Shown: one piece after another, positions 27,463 to 36,165 of the stretch
Position numbering within the stretch: position 1 is the stretch's first letter
How the letters are laid out: each line of letters opens with the position of its first letter
The notes under the pieces: generated by a model
Seen by the model: the letters and a program-made list of their open reading frames with translations, nothing else
What the model was told of the DNA's origin: nothing
Database searches by the model: none
Origin: Sphingobium sp. 66-54
Lineage (GTDB): Bacteria > Pseudomonadota > Alphaproteobacteria > Sphingomonadales > Sphingomonadaceae
DNA length: 64,000 nucleotides
Direction of reading: 5' to 3'
Assembly (NCBI GenBank): GCA_001899715.1
Contig: MKWI01000002.1
Span: 145,409-209,408, forward strand
Made by a program: the position numbers and the translations under genes

Positions 27463-28020
27463 CTATCCCGCCTTGGCCACGCCGACCAGTGCCGGGCGCA
27501 ACAGGCGATCCTTAATCATGTAGCCGGCCTGCATCTCCTGCACGATGGTGCCGGGCGCGGCATCGGACGGGATCTCCACCATCGCCTGATGGCGATTGGG
27601 ATCGAGCGGTTCGCCGAGCGAAACGATCTTCTCGATGCCGTTCTTGCGGAACACGCTCTCCAGTTCCTTGGCGGTCGCTTCCAGGCCGAGGACGAGAGCC
27701 TTCATCCCCTCCGCCTCGCGCTGCTCCGCGGGAATCGCGTCCAGCGCGCGCGTGAGGTTGTCGGCCACGGAGAGCACGTCCCGCGCGAAGCCGGTCGCGG
27801 CATAGGCGCGCGCATCCGCCAGATCCTTCTCCAGCCGGCGGCGGACGTTCTGGGTATCCGCCAGCGCGTAAAGCGTCTCCTGCTTCGCGGCGGCAAGCTC
27901 ATCCTCCAGCGCGGCGATGCGCGCGGCGGCCTCATCCGCGCCGGTCGCCGGCGCAGCGGTCGCGGCTTCCGCCTGATCGGCCGCGAGGGTCTGGTTCTCG
28001 TCTTTCGTCTCGTCAGTCAT
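27463..28020 (-). CDS. grpE: Nucleotide exchange factor GrpE
   Basis: Releases ADP from DnaK in the heat-shock folding cycle. The 185-residue protein has an acidic Ala-rich N-tail, a long coiled coil (about 35-100, AARIAALEDELAAAKQETLYALADTQNVRRRLEKD) and the beta-wing signature near the end (PNRHQAMVEIPSDAAPGTIVQEMQAGYMIKDRLLRPALVGVAK). It lies nine bases downstream of hrcA, the usual alphaproteobacterial pair. Confidence 0.97.
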   Translation of the reverse strand: MTDETKDENQTLAADQAEAATAAPATGADEAAARIAALEDELAAAKQETLYALADTQNVRRRLEKDLADARAYAATGFARDVLSVADNLTRALDAIPAEQREAEGMKALVLGLEATAKELESVFRKNGIEKIVSLGEPLDPNRHQAMVEIPSDAAPGTIVQEMQAGYMIKDRLLRPALVGVAKAG

Positions 28021-28029
28021 GATCTTCCG

Positions 28030-29073
28030 TCATTGCATCAATTTGGTGAGGGTCTGTGCCGTGAAGTCCACCATGGGGACGATGCGGGCATAGTTCAACC
28101 GGACAGGGCCGATCACGCCGACCACGCCGATCACGCGGCCGCCCGGCCCCCGGTAAGGGGCGGCTATGACCGAAGAACCGCTCAGGGAAAAGAGCTTGTT
28201 CTCCGATCCGATGAATATCTTGGTCGCCGCGCCGTCCCGCGCGCTGTCCAGCAGGCGGGCGATCTCGCTCGTGCTCTCGATTTCGTCGAGAAGCTGGCGG
28301 ACCCGCTCCAGATCGTCGGCCGCGTGCTCGTCGATGAGATTGGCCTGCCCCCGCACGATCAGCACCGGACGGTCCTCCGGATCGCGGCTCCACGCGGCCA
28401 GCCCGCGCGCGATCAGGTTGCGCGCCGCCGCATCCAGTGCGTCGCGGCCCTCGGCGATCTGGCGGGCGAGCAGCGCCTGCGCCTCGGCCAGCGTGCGGCC
28501 GGCCGCATGGGCGGAGAGGTAGTTGGCCGCCTCGATCAGCATCGACGGGGTGGTACCGGGCGGCAGATCGATCACCCGATTCTCGACGCTGCCGTCCGCG
28601 CCGACCAGCACGGCCAGCGCCTGCGTGGCGGAGAGCGGCACGAAACCGAATTGCTTGAGCACCACGTCACGGTGCGGCACCATCACCAGCCCGGCGCAGG
28701 CCGAGAGGCCGGAAAGCAGCGCCGAGGCGGTATTGAGCGCGTTCTCGATCGGCCCCTCGCCGGTCAGTTGCCGCTCGATGGCGCGCTTGTCCTCCTCCTG
28801 CGGCTCGCCAGCCTGCATCATCGCGTCGACGAACAGGCGCAGCCCGGTATCGGTCGGCATCCGCCCGGCCGAGGTATGCGGGGCGGCGAGCAGCCCGGCC
28901 TCCTCCAGATCCTGCATGACGTTGCGGATGGATGCGGGCGAAAGGTTGAGGCCCGACAGCCGGCTGATCGTGCGCGAGCCCACCGGTGCCCCGTCGTTCA
29001 GATAGGACTGGACGACGAGCCGGAAAATCTCGCGCGCGCGATCGCTCAGCTCGTAAACCGCAGGGTCGGACAT
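28030..29073 (-). CDS. hrcA: Heat-inducible transcription repressor HrcA
   Basis: Repressor of chaperone operons acting at CIRCE elements. The 347-residue protein has an N-terminal winged helix (about 8-75, AREIFRLVVQSYLNDGAPVGSRTISRLSGLNLSPASIRNVMQDLE), a GAF-like middle and the C-terminal segment VIGVVGVIGPVRLNYARIVPMVDFTAQTLTKLM. No CIRCE repeat is visible in the short upstream region. A -35/-10 pair sits so close to the ATG that the mRNA may be leaderless, and no ribosome site is seen. Confidence 0.97.
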   Translation of the reverse strand: MSDPAVYELSDRAREIFRLVVQSYLNDGAPVGSRTISRLSGLNLSPASIRNVMQDLEEAGLLAAPHTSAGRMPTDTGLRLFVDAMMQAGEPQEEDKRAIERQLTGEGPIENALNTASALLSGLSACAGLVMVPHRDVVLKQFGFVPLSATQALAVLVGADGSVENRVIDLPPGTTPSMLIEAANYLSAHAAGRTLAEAQALLARQIAEGRDALDAAARNLIARGLAAWSRDPEDRPVLIVRGQANLIDEHAADDLERVRQLLDEIESTSEIARLLDSARDGAATKIFIGSENKLFSLSGSSVIAAPYRGPGGRVIGVVGVIGPVRLNYARIVPMVDFTAQTLTKLMQ

Positions 29074-29079
29074 AAACCC

Positions 29080-29108
29080 AAGTTAGGTGTCCGCTGGACT
29101 TTCCTCAA
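29080..29108 (-). promoter_or_regulatory. Putative sigma-70 promoter of hrcA-grpE
   Basis: On the minus strand TTGAGG (29108-29103), 17 bases, then TAACTT (29085-29080). The ATG begins seven bases after the -10, so transcription would start at or next to the first codon. Confidence 0.4.
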
Positions 29109-29159
29109 CCGCCGACTAGACAGATCGACAGCAGAATTGGCACGGGCGCGGAAAGTCAT

Positions 29160-30653
29160 ATGGCAAGCGAAACGTACGGCAAGATGATACGCCACTTGCA
29201 GCGCCCCGGAGCACTCATAATTCTCTTCCTGCTGGCCAATTTCGCATTCCTGCTACGCTTTGCCGATCGCGACGGCTATGAAGGCGATGATCTCAATAGC
29301 ATCCTGCCGATGGCGCATCTCGATGCAGCCAAGCAAGGATCGCTACTTATCTACCGTTATGCATGGCAACCTCTGTCCTATGAGGCAGGTGCCATCATCT
29401 GGAGACTGTTTGGAACACCGAATGCGGTCTTCCTGATGGCGCCGGCGGCAGGCGCGTTAGCGCTCGGCTTGATGCTGTGGTGGCTCTACCGTGAAGGGCG
29501 GTCGCCCACGCCCTTCTTGATGGCACTTATCGCACTGGTGGGGATACCCGAACTCTGGTATTCCGCACTCTACTATAATTCAACGGTCCTCGGCATGCCG
29601 TTGCTTGCTAGCGCGCTGCTGCTTGCGCGCGGCGGCGGAGGGATAGTACATGCGGCCGTGGCCGGACTGCTGACAGGATTCGCGATCCTGATGCGGATCG
29701 ATTTCATCCTCATCTGCCCGTTGCTTGCCATGGCTGCCTGGCCGCGCGGCGCGGGATTGACCCGCCCTATCGCGGTCGCCGCCGGGGTCGTAGCCGTCCT
29801 GATCGGTGCGGCTGCCATGGGCCTGCTGGATTTTGAAGAGATTGTCCGCATCCAAGCGCTCGGCGCCGCCGAAATTTCGGCCAAAAGCACGATGGCGGGG
29901 TGGGATCTTCGCACTAAGATCTTCGTTCTCACGGTCACCCTCAGCCCGGTTGGCTGGCTGCTGCTCCTTATCGGCCTGCCGTGCCTTCTTACGACCGCAG
30001 CGCGGAAGCGCAGTTGGCGGGCACTCGGCTGGTGCGCCACCGCCTTACCTGCCCTTTATCCGCTGTTCAGCATGCTCAGCCCAAAATATATCCTACCCCT
30101 CGCCCCTTTCCTGCTGTTGCTTTTCGTGCGGACCCAGGAGGTTGTGACGGAATGGCTGGCGGGGCGATGGCAGCCATGGCTGCGCGGCGGTTTGATCGCC
30201 GCCGCTACGACGCCGATCATTCTCTCCGTCTCGCCAATGGGCCATGCGCCGTTCTTAATGCTGGGCCTGACCCCGCTCCGGCCAATCGGCACTCATGACG
30301 GCCCGCGCGGTTATGGTGGCTATCTGTGGCAAATGATAGCAACCGATGCGCAGATCGAACGGACCGCTGAACAGCGTGCGGCCGCGCAACTGGAACAGAA
30401 CTTGCTCACGGGGACACCCCGGCGCATGCAGATCCTCGGTGGCGAAAACTACTTCGATCGCGGCGGTATCGGCTGGCGCCACCTACAACTGGCTCTCGAG
30501 AAGCGTGATATCCATGGCACCCTCATCGCGCCCCACACATTACTCTTCGATCTCGGTCCGGGAAGGCGGATCGTTCTGGCCCATGCGCCGCTTGCGATGA
30601 CCGAGGGATACGAGACCATCGACTTGCGCGAGAACGCTGGCGAAATTCGCTGA
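29160..30653 (+). CDS. GT-C-like polytopic membrane protein (putative glycosyltransferase)
   Basis: A 497-residue membrane protein with about nine to ten hydrophobic segments and a soluble C-terminal region (about 390-497). After TM1 comes the acidic loop DRDGYEGDDLNS (36-47), in the position where GT-C glycosyltransferases using polyprenyl-phosphate sugars keep their catalytic acids. LKSPKYILPLAPFLLLLFV-type helices follow (here LSPKYILP). No close family is recognised, so the glycosyltransferase call is by architecture. Composition is much poorer in GC than the flanks. It converges on the SMR/HAD-UbiA pair with only seven bases between stops, and separates hrcA from rph. Confidence 0.65.
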   Translation: MASETYGKMIRHLQRPGALIILFLLANFAFLLRFADRDGYEGDDLNSILPMAHLDAAKQGSLLIYRYAWQPLSYEAGAIIWRLFGTPNAVFLMAPAAGALALGLMLWWLYREGRSPTPFLMALIALVGIPELWYSALYYNSTVLGMPLLASALLLARGGGGIVHAAVAGLLTGFAILMRIDFILICPLLAMAAWPRGAGLTRPIAVAAGVVAVLIGAAAMGLLDFEEIVRIQALGAAEISAKSTMAGWDLRTKIFVLTVTLSPVGWLLLLIGLPCLLTTAARKRSWRALGWCATALPALYPLFSMLSPKYILPLAPFLLLLFVRTQEVVTEWLAGRWQPWLRGGLIAAATTPIILSVSPMGHAPFLMLGLTPLRPIGTHDGPRGYGGYLWQMIATDAQIERTAEQRAAAQLEQNLLTGTPRRMQILGGENYFDRGGIGWRHLQLALEKRDIHGTLIAPHTLLFDLGPGRRIVLAHAPLAMTEGYETIDLRENAGEIR

Positions 30654-30660
30654 ATGCGTT

Positions 30661-31032
30661 TCAGGCGCTCTGCGCAATGAGGTAGACGCCAAGGCAAATA
30701 AGCCCCAAGCCGATCACGCGCGTCGCCGTCACTGTCTCGCCCAGGAAGATGACTGCGCTGCCCACTGCGATGACGTAGCCCAGGGATGCCATGGGATAGG
30801 CGGCTGAAACCGGCACACGGGAAAGGACGCCCAACCACAAGGCAATGCTGCCACCGAACAGGATAAGACCGGCCCAAAGATAGGCATTGCTGGCCAGATG
30901 TATGCCAAGCGCGATCGGCTCGGCCAGTGGCGGCGTCGGTGCTGCGATGAGCATCGCCTTGCGAAGAGCCACCTGCGCAAAGGCGTTGAGCGTGACGCTG
31001 ACGAGAATAAGGACGAAGAGGCCGATGCTCAT
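30661..31032 (-). CDS. Small SMR/EamA-type four-helix transporter (putative lipid-sugar flippase)
   Basis: A 123-residue protein with four TM helices, MSIGLFVLILVSVTLNAFAQVALRKAML starting the first. The SMR-like pattern VPVSAAYPMASLGYVIAVGSAVIFLGE and GLGLICLGVYLIAQS match the half-size drug/metabolite transporter group that includes ArnE/ArnF, flippases for undecaprenyl-phosphate aminoarabinose. The gene begins 31 bases after the HAD-UbiA stop in the same direction. In this setting, moving a polyprenyl-phosphate sugar across the inner membrane is more likely than drug efflux, but that is inference. Confidence 0.75.
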   Translation of the reverse strand: MSIGLFVLILVSVTLNAFAQVALRKAMLIAAPTPPLAEPIALGIHLASNAYLWAGLILFGGSIALWLGVLSRVPVSAAYPMASLGYVIAVGSAVIFLGETVTATRVIGLGLICLGVYLIAQSA

Positions 31033-31063
31033 CTGCGATTAGTCCCATTGCAAGAGGTCACCA

Positions 31064-32575
31064 TCACACATCCGTGAACAGATGGATGGGAATGTCGATC
31101 AAAGCGGCGGCTAACAGGACGAGCGCCGAGATTATAAGCAACGCGAGAGTGACCCTGTCCTTCATGCAGAACACGATTGGGTCGTCATCCATATGGCCAC
31201 GCCGCGCCATAAAAAGGACGCGGTTGAGCAGATAGAGCAAGATAGGGCAAAGCAGCCACAATATCTCCGGGCTTTCATAGCGGTCCCGCACATAGGACTG
31301 GGTCGTGTAAATACAGAGCACGAGCGAGGCGCAGAAGCTGCTGGCGCTCGCCATTCCGCCCAACACTTCGATATCGACGGCGTAATAGCCGCGACCAGCG
31401 ATCTTACCGTCAACCTCGATCCGTGTTCCCGTCAGTTCGGCACAGCGCTTAGCGACGGCGAGCGTGATAAAACAGAACATTGAGAAGGCAAGTAACCAGC
31501 TCGAAATGGGGATGCCTGCAGCAATCGTGCCGGCAACGATCCGCAGCGTGTACAGACCGCTCAGTGTAATGACGTCAGCCAGCGCCGCACGCTTGAGGCG
31601 GAAGGAATAAGCGAGTGTGACGACGACATAGGTGGCCAGCGCCACCATGAAGGCCGGACCGAGCACCCAGGCCACACCAACTGCCACCGCCGATAGCAGC
31701 GCAACCGCAGCCACCCCCACAGCAATACTCACCGCACCGCTGGCAAAGGGCCGCTGGTTCTTGCGAGGGTGGGCGCGGTCGGCGTCGAGGTCGAGCAGAT
31801 CGTTGATCATATATGTGGCTGACGCCATCAGCGAGAAGCTGACGAACGCCAGCACGACCTTCCCGAGCGCGCCGAAATCGAGCAGTTGGTGGGCAGCCGC
31901 GATGGAAACGAACAATAGCAGGTTTTTTAACCACTGATGCGGCCGGGCCGCCCTTATGAGGCCGGAGAAGGGCGATGCCTCATCCTTGTCGAATATCCGG
32001 CCCGACACATGCCCTGGCAGCCGATTGACCAGAACGCGCGCGCGCCGTCCGGCAAAATGCGCCATGCGTGCAGCGCGCCAAGCCGGCAGGTCGGCCGCAA
32101 GGTCGCCAACATAATCGTAACTGCCCTTGCCATGGCGCTCCACAAGCAGCTCTGCCTTTCGCACGCCCTTGTAATTCATCCTGTTGCTGCCGATGACCTC
32201 GTCGAACAAACCGAGATGAGTAGCGACCTTATCCGCCCATGCCTGGGGTGACGCTGTAACGAGATGGATCTCGCGGCCGGCGTCCCTCTCGTCGCGCAGA
32301 TAATCAACCAGATCCTCACGATAGGGAAGCAGATCGCAGCGGATGGGAATGGCTTCGGCAAGACGTTCCTTCAGATAAGCCCGGCCATACCACAACCAGA
32401 GCAACAGGTGGAAAATCGCGAGCGGCGAACTTTTGAGATAGTGGATCACTGCTTCATGGAGCAGGTCCGTGCGGATAAGCGTGCCGTCAAGATCGACACA
32501 AAGTGGCCTTTTTGCTCCGGTCTCCTCGCCCACGAGACCCGTTACGGCAACATCACTCGTCCCATCTCGTTGCAT
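31064..32575 (-). CDS. HAD phosphatase - UbiA prenyltransferase fusion
   Basis: A 503-residue two-domain protein. The N-terminal HAD phosphatase (about 22-190) has motif I DLDGT (D28, D30), motif II VTAS, K140 and motif IV DLAAD (D158, D162). The C-terminal UbiA-type membrane domain (about 205-500) has RPHQWLKNLL and NDLLDLDAD (N258-D266) followed by KNQRPFASG. The NDxxDxxxD plus RPHQWxKN pattern resembles DPPR synthases such as mycobacterial Rv3806c, which attach phosphoribose to decaprenyl phosphate. The fused HAD could then remove the 5-phosphate. Lower GC than the chromosome around it. Confidence 0.85.
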   Translation of the reverse strand: MQRDGTSDVAVTGLVGEETGAKRPLCVDLDGTLIRTDLLHEAVIHYLKSSPLAIFHLLLWLWYGRAYLKERLAEAIPIRCDLLPYREDLVDYLRDERDAGREIHLVTASPQAWADKVATHLGLFDEVIGSNRMNYKGVRKAELLVERHGKGSYDYVGDLAADLPAWRAARMAHFAGRRARVLVNRLPGHVSGRIFDKDEASPFSGLIRAARPHQWLKNLLLFVSIAAAHQLLDFGALGKVVLAFVSFSLMASATYMINDLLDLDADRAHPRKNQRPFASGAVSIAVGVAAVALLSAVAVGVAWVLGPAFMVALATYVVVTLAYSFRLKRAALADVITLSGLYTLRIVAGTIAAGIPISSWLLAFSMFCFITLAVAKRCAELTGTRIEVDGKIAGRGYYAVDIEVLGGMASASSFCASLVLCIYTTQSYVRDRYESPEILWLLCPILLYLLNRVLFMARRGHMDDDPIVFCMKDRVTLALLIISALVLLAAALIDIPIHLFTDV

Positions 32576-32774
32576 TCAAGTGAGTCCTCGGTTGCCGGGT
32601 GCCGCAGCCGCCCCAATCCACTGCCAGTGGCGCCCGTCTATGGCAAGGCCAAGTTAAGCTTGTGTTTCCCGCGCATTGCCAACACCGCACGCGTGTCGCC
32701 ACGCCGGCCTTGCATGCGCCCGACCGGCTGACCTAAAGGGCGGCGTTCTCCACATCGAAAGGCTGTTCCCGATC

Positions 32775-33491
32775 ATGCGTCCATCCGGCCGTGCCCCCGA
32801 CGAAATGCGTGCCATCCAGATGGCGCCGGGCTTCACCGTGCATGCGGAGGGGAGCTGCCTCGTCTCCTTCGGCGAGACGCGGGTGCTGTGCACCGCCAGC
32901 GTCGAGGAGCGCGTGCCGCCCTTCCTGCGCGGCAAGGGCGAGGGCTGGGTGACGGCGGAATATGGCATGCTGCCCCGCGCCACCCATACGCGCGGCAGCC
33001 GCGAGGCGGCCAAGGGCAAGCAATCCGGCCGCACGCAGGAAATTCAGCGCCTGATCGGCCGCTCGCTGCGCGCGGTGGTGGACCTGAAGGCATTGGGCGA
33101 GCGGCAGATCACGCTCGATTGCGACGTGATCCAGGCCGATGGCGGCACCCGCACCGCCAGCATCTCCGGCGCGTGGGTCGCGCTGCGCCTCGCGGTCGAC
33201 AAGCTGATCGCCTCCGGCCAGCTCACCGCCGACCCGATCCAGGCCAAAGTCGCCGCCGTCTCCTGCGGCATCTATCAGGGCGCGCCGGTGCTCGATCTCG
33301 ATTATATCGAGGACAGCAACGCCCATGCCGACGCGAATTTCGTGCTGCTGTCGGACGGCAATATCGCCGAGGTGCAGGCGACCGCCGAGGGCGCCACCTA
33401 TGACGAGGAAGCGCTGCTACGCCTGCTCCGCCTCGCCCGCATCGGCTGCACCCGCATCTTCGAGGCGCAGGACAAGGCGACGGGGCGCTGA
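32775..33491 (+). CDS. rph: Ribonuclease PH
   Basis: Phosphate-dependent 3'-5' exoribonuclease that trims tRNA 3' ends. The 238-residue protein begins [20 protein letters not shown] and contains [39 protein letters not shown] and [19 protein letters not shown], the family signatures including phosphate-binding Arg and Asp residues. The start at 32775 fits the family; the ORF upstream is noise. It heads the rightward group rph-rdgB-hemerythrin-like-hemW. Confidence 0.97.
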   Translation: MRPSGRAPDEMRAIQMAPGFTVHAEGSCLVSFGETRVLCTASVEERVPPFLRGKGEGWVTAEYGMLPRATHTRGSREAAKGKQSGRTQEIQRLIGRSLRAVVDLKALGERQITLDCDVIQADGGTRTASISGAWVALRLAVDKLIASGQLTADPIQAKVAAVSCGIYQGAPVLDLDYIEDSNAHADANFVLLSDGNIAEVQATAEGATYDEEALLRLLRLARIGCTRIFEAQDKATGR

Positions 33492-33504
33492 GGCCGACAA
33501 TCTC

Positions 33505-34128
33505 ATGACCCGCACGCTCGCCCCCGGCCGTCTCGTCATCGCCAGCCACAATGCGGGCAAGGTGCGCGAGATCACGGCGCTGCTCGGCCCCTATGGCATG
33601 GAGCCGGTCTCAGCCGGCGCGCTCGGCCTGCCCGAGCCGGCGGAGACGGGCACGACCTTCGCCGAGAATGCGCGGATCAAGGCGCTCGCCTCCGCCACGG
33701 CCGCCGGCCTGCCGGCGCTGGCCGACGACAGCGGGCTGGAGGTGAGCGCGCTGGGCGGCCGCCCCGGCGTCTATACCGCCGACTGGGCGGAACGGCAGTG
33801 GTTCGAGGGGCCCAAGGGGCGCGACTGGTATATGGCGATGGGCAAAGTCGAGGGCCTGCTCGCCCAGATCGGCCCGGATGCGGATCGGTCGGCGGCGTTC
33901 GTCTGCACGCTCTGCCTTGCCTGGCCGGACGGGGAGACGGCGCTGTTCGAGGGACGCGCCGGGGGGACGCTGGTGTGGCCGCCGCGCGGCACGCTCGGCT
34001 TCGGCTATGATCCTGTGTTCCAGCCGCTCGGCGCCACGCTGACCTTCGCGGAAATGCCGCCGGCGGAGAAGCACGCGATCAGCCACCGCGCACACGCGTT
34101 CGCGGCGCTGGTCGCGGCCTTGTTCTGA
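33505..34128 (+). CDS. rdgB: XTP/dITP pyrophosphatase (non-canonical purine NTP phosphatase)
   Basis: Removes ITP, dITP and XTP from the nucleotide pool. The 207-residue HAM1-type protein opens [23 protein letters not shown]. It has [47 protein letters not shown] and the end [15 protein letters not shown] with [16 protein letters not shown]. It starts 14 bases after the rph stop. RNase PH next to RdgB is a widespread pairing. Confidence 0.97.
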   Translation: MTRTLAPGRLVIASHNAGKVREITALLGPYGMEPVSAGALGLPEPAETGTTFAENARIKALASATAAGLPALADDSGLEVSALGGRPGVYTADWAERQWFEGPKGRDWYMAMGKVEGLLAQIGPDADRSAAFVCTLCLAWPDGETALFEGRAGGTLVWPPRGTLGFGYDPVFQPLGATLTFAEMPPAEKHAISHRAHAFAALVAALF

Positions 34129-34228
34129 ATGGCCGCACGGCACCGCGACGTTACGAATCTCGTGCGTTATTAACCGGATGGTGAACTCCCGCGCAGACAA
34201 TGAGCAGCGCTTTATCGGAAGGACGATT

Positions 34229-34675
34229 ATGCCGGCCAGGCTGTTCAAGGAACATCGCGAGATCAACGAGGCGGCGGACACGCTGCTTGCCATGGTGAGG
34301 CGCACCCCGCGGCCGTCGATGGAGGCGGTCAGCCAGTTGCGCGCGCGCATCGGCAGCCTCACCCTCAGCCATCTGCGCAACGAGGCGATGCTGGTCATCA
34401 GTCCGCTGCTCGCCAGCGGGCGGATCGACGAGTTGCCGGAAGGGCGGCAGGTCCTCTCCGAAATCCACGAGCTGCGCGCCGCTTACTCCAACCATATCCG
34501 GGACTGGACGCCGCAGACCATCACCAGCGACTGGGCCGGCTATACCAGGGCCGTGGCCGAGCTGACCGCGCTGCTCAAGATCATGTTCGCCCGCGAGGAG
34601 GAGCATCTCCACATGCCGGCCATCAAGCTGCTCTATCCCGAGGCGGTGGCCGAGGCGATGCGCGCGACCGGCTGA
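34229..34675 (+). CDS. Hemerythrin-like (HHE) four-helix protein
   Basis: A 148-residue all-helical protein with histidines and acids spaced like an HHE cation-binding bundle: FKEHREINEAADTL, LTLSHLRNEAMLVISPLL, YSNHIRDW and REEEHLHMPAIKLLYPE. It could bind a diiron site and sense oxygen, NO or redox state, but the match is by pattern only. The start at 34229 is preferred because GGAAGGA lies five bases upstream; an earlier in-frame ATG at 34178 has none. It lies between rdgB and hemW. Confidence 0.6.
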   Translation: MPARLFKEHREINEAADTLLAMVRRTPRPSMEAVSQLRARIGSLTLSHLRNEAMLVISPLLASGRIDELPEGRQVLSEIHELRAAYSNHIRDWTPQTITSDWAGYTRAVAELTALLKIMFAREEEHLHMPAIKLLYPEAVAEAMRATG

Positions 34676-34705
34676 CTTTCGCGCGCGGGGCGCTATAGCG
34701 CCCGG

Positions 34706-35854
34706 ATGACCGCGCCGCCGCCCCTTGCGCTCTACATTCACTGGCCGTTCTGCGTCGCCAAATGCCCTTATTGCGACTTCAACAGCCATGTCCGTGAGTC
34801 GGTCGACCAGGATGCGTGGCGGGCGGCGCTGCTCGCCGACCTCGCGCATGAGGCGACGCTGCTGCCGGGGCGGACGCTCGGCTCCATCTTCTTCGGCGGC
34901 GGCACCCCCTCGCTGATGTCGCCCGCCACCATCGCCGCGCTGATCGACGCGGCGGCGGGGCACTGGGCCTTCGCCTCCGATATCGAGATTAGCATGGAGG
35001 CCAACCCCAACAGCGCCGAGGCTGCGCGGTTCGCGCAGGCCGCCGCCGCCGGGGTCAACCGCCTCTCGCTGGGCTTGCAGGCGCTCGACGATGCCGCGCT
35101 GCGCTTCCTCGGCCGCGCGCATGACGTGGCCGAGGGGCTGGCGGCGCTGGAGGCCGCGCAGCGCAGCGTGGACCGGGTGAGCATCGACCTCATCTACGCC
35201 CGGCCGGGCCAGAGCCTCGCCGATTGGGAGGCCGAGCTGCGCCGCGCGATCGGCTTCGGCACCGGGCATCTCTCGCTCTATCAGCTCACCATCGAGCCGG
35301 GCACGCGGTTCGAGACGGACGTGCGGCACGGCGCCTTCGCCCCCGCCGACCCGGACCATGCCGCCGACCTCTATGAGTTGACGCAGGCGATGACATTGGC
35401 GGCGCGCCGCCCGGCTTACGAGGTCTCCAACCACGCCGCGCCGGGGCAGGAGAGCCGCCACAACCTCGCTTACTGGCGCTACGCCGATTATGCCGGCGTC
35501 GGCCCCGGCGCGCATGGCCGGCGCGGCGGCATCGCCACGGTGCGCCATCGCAAGCCGGAGAACTGGCTCTCTGCCCTCGCCCGCAATAGCCACGGGATCA
35601 GCGCGGAGCGCGATCTCCCCCCCGCCGAGCGCGCCGGCGAAGCGCTGATGATGGGGCTGCGGCTGGCCGAAGGGGTTGACCTTGCCGCTCTGGCGGCGCG
35701 CACCGGCACGGCGCGGGAGGCTTTGATCGACGGGGCAGCAGTGGCGCGGCTCACCGAGGCCGGACTGATGCGCCGCACAGGCACACGGATCGCGGTGACG
35801 CCGGCCGGAATGCTGCTGCTCGACCGCATATTGGCGGAGATCGTGGCGGTATAA
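34706..35854 (+). CDS. hemW: Radical SAM haem chaperone HemW
   Basis: Radical SAM protein that carries haem to respiratory enzymes; often misnamed coproporphyrinogen oxidase. In the 382-residue protein the cluster motif is C16-x3-C20-x2-C23 (CVAKCPYCDF), followed by GSIFFGGGTPSLM. The HNxxYW box is in SRHNLAYWRYADYAGVGPGAHGR, diagnostic for HemW. The start at 34706 is 30 bases after the hemerythrin-like stop. The rph-rdgB-hemW order is conserved in many alphaproteobacteria. Confidence 0.95.
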   Translation: MTAPPPLALYIHWPFCVAKCPYCDFNSHVRESVDQDAWRAALLADLAHEATLLPGRTLGSIFFGGGTPSLMSPATIAALIDAAAGHWAFASDIEISMEANPNSAEAARFAQAAAAGVNRLSLGLQALDDAALRFLGRAHDVAEGLAALEAAQRSVDRVSIDLIYARPGQSLADWEAELRRAIGFGTGHLSLYQLTIEPGTRFETDVRHGAFAPADPDHAADLYELTQAMTLAARRPAYEVSNHAAPGQESRHNLAYWRYADYAGVGPGAHGRRGGIATVRHRKPENWLSALARNSHGISAERDLPPAERAGEALMMGLRLAEGVDLAALAARTGTAREALIDGAAVARLTEAGLMRRTGTRIAVTPAGMLLLDRILAEIVAV

Positions 35855-36165
35855 GGCTCGGCCCGCCCACATGGCCACTGACTCATGTTCAAGCGGCCGA
35901 TGCTGGCGCGGCCCGCCCGCATATCGGCCCACCCGCATGGACCGATCTACCTCCATAGAAACGCCGTGCTCCTGCTTTCGCAGGAGCATTGTTTGGGTTC
36001 GCCCACCCCTCCCGTTCGTGTCGAGCGAAGGCGAGACACGCCGAACACTATCCTCGCATATCCCGCTCGCCACCCAAGCCACTCGCTGCCGCGTGCCCCC
36101 CACAATACTTGCAGCCGCCGCCCGCTTGTGGAACAGCAACAGCCGCAAACAAGGGAGGCCCGACC
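35855..36165. other. Intergenic region with half a family A repeat
   Basis: A 311-base gap holding the single palindromic arm CTCCTGCTTTCGCAGGAGC (35970-35988) and a CGTTCGTGTCGAGCGAAGGC motif at 36013-36032, the inverse of the one at 7688. AAGGGAGG before 36166 is the ribosome site of the NYN gene. Confidence 0.5.

Noticed and set aside
29074..29159. CIRCE element upstream of hrcA
   Set aside because: No TTAGCACTC-N9-GAGTGCTAA or near match in the gap.
27430..29187. A 585-codon frame opposite grpE and hrcA
   Set aside because: It spans two well-identified genes and their gap and has no family features.
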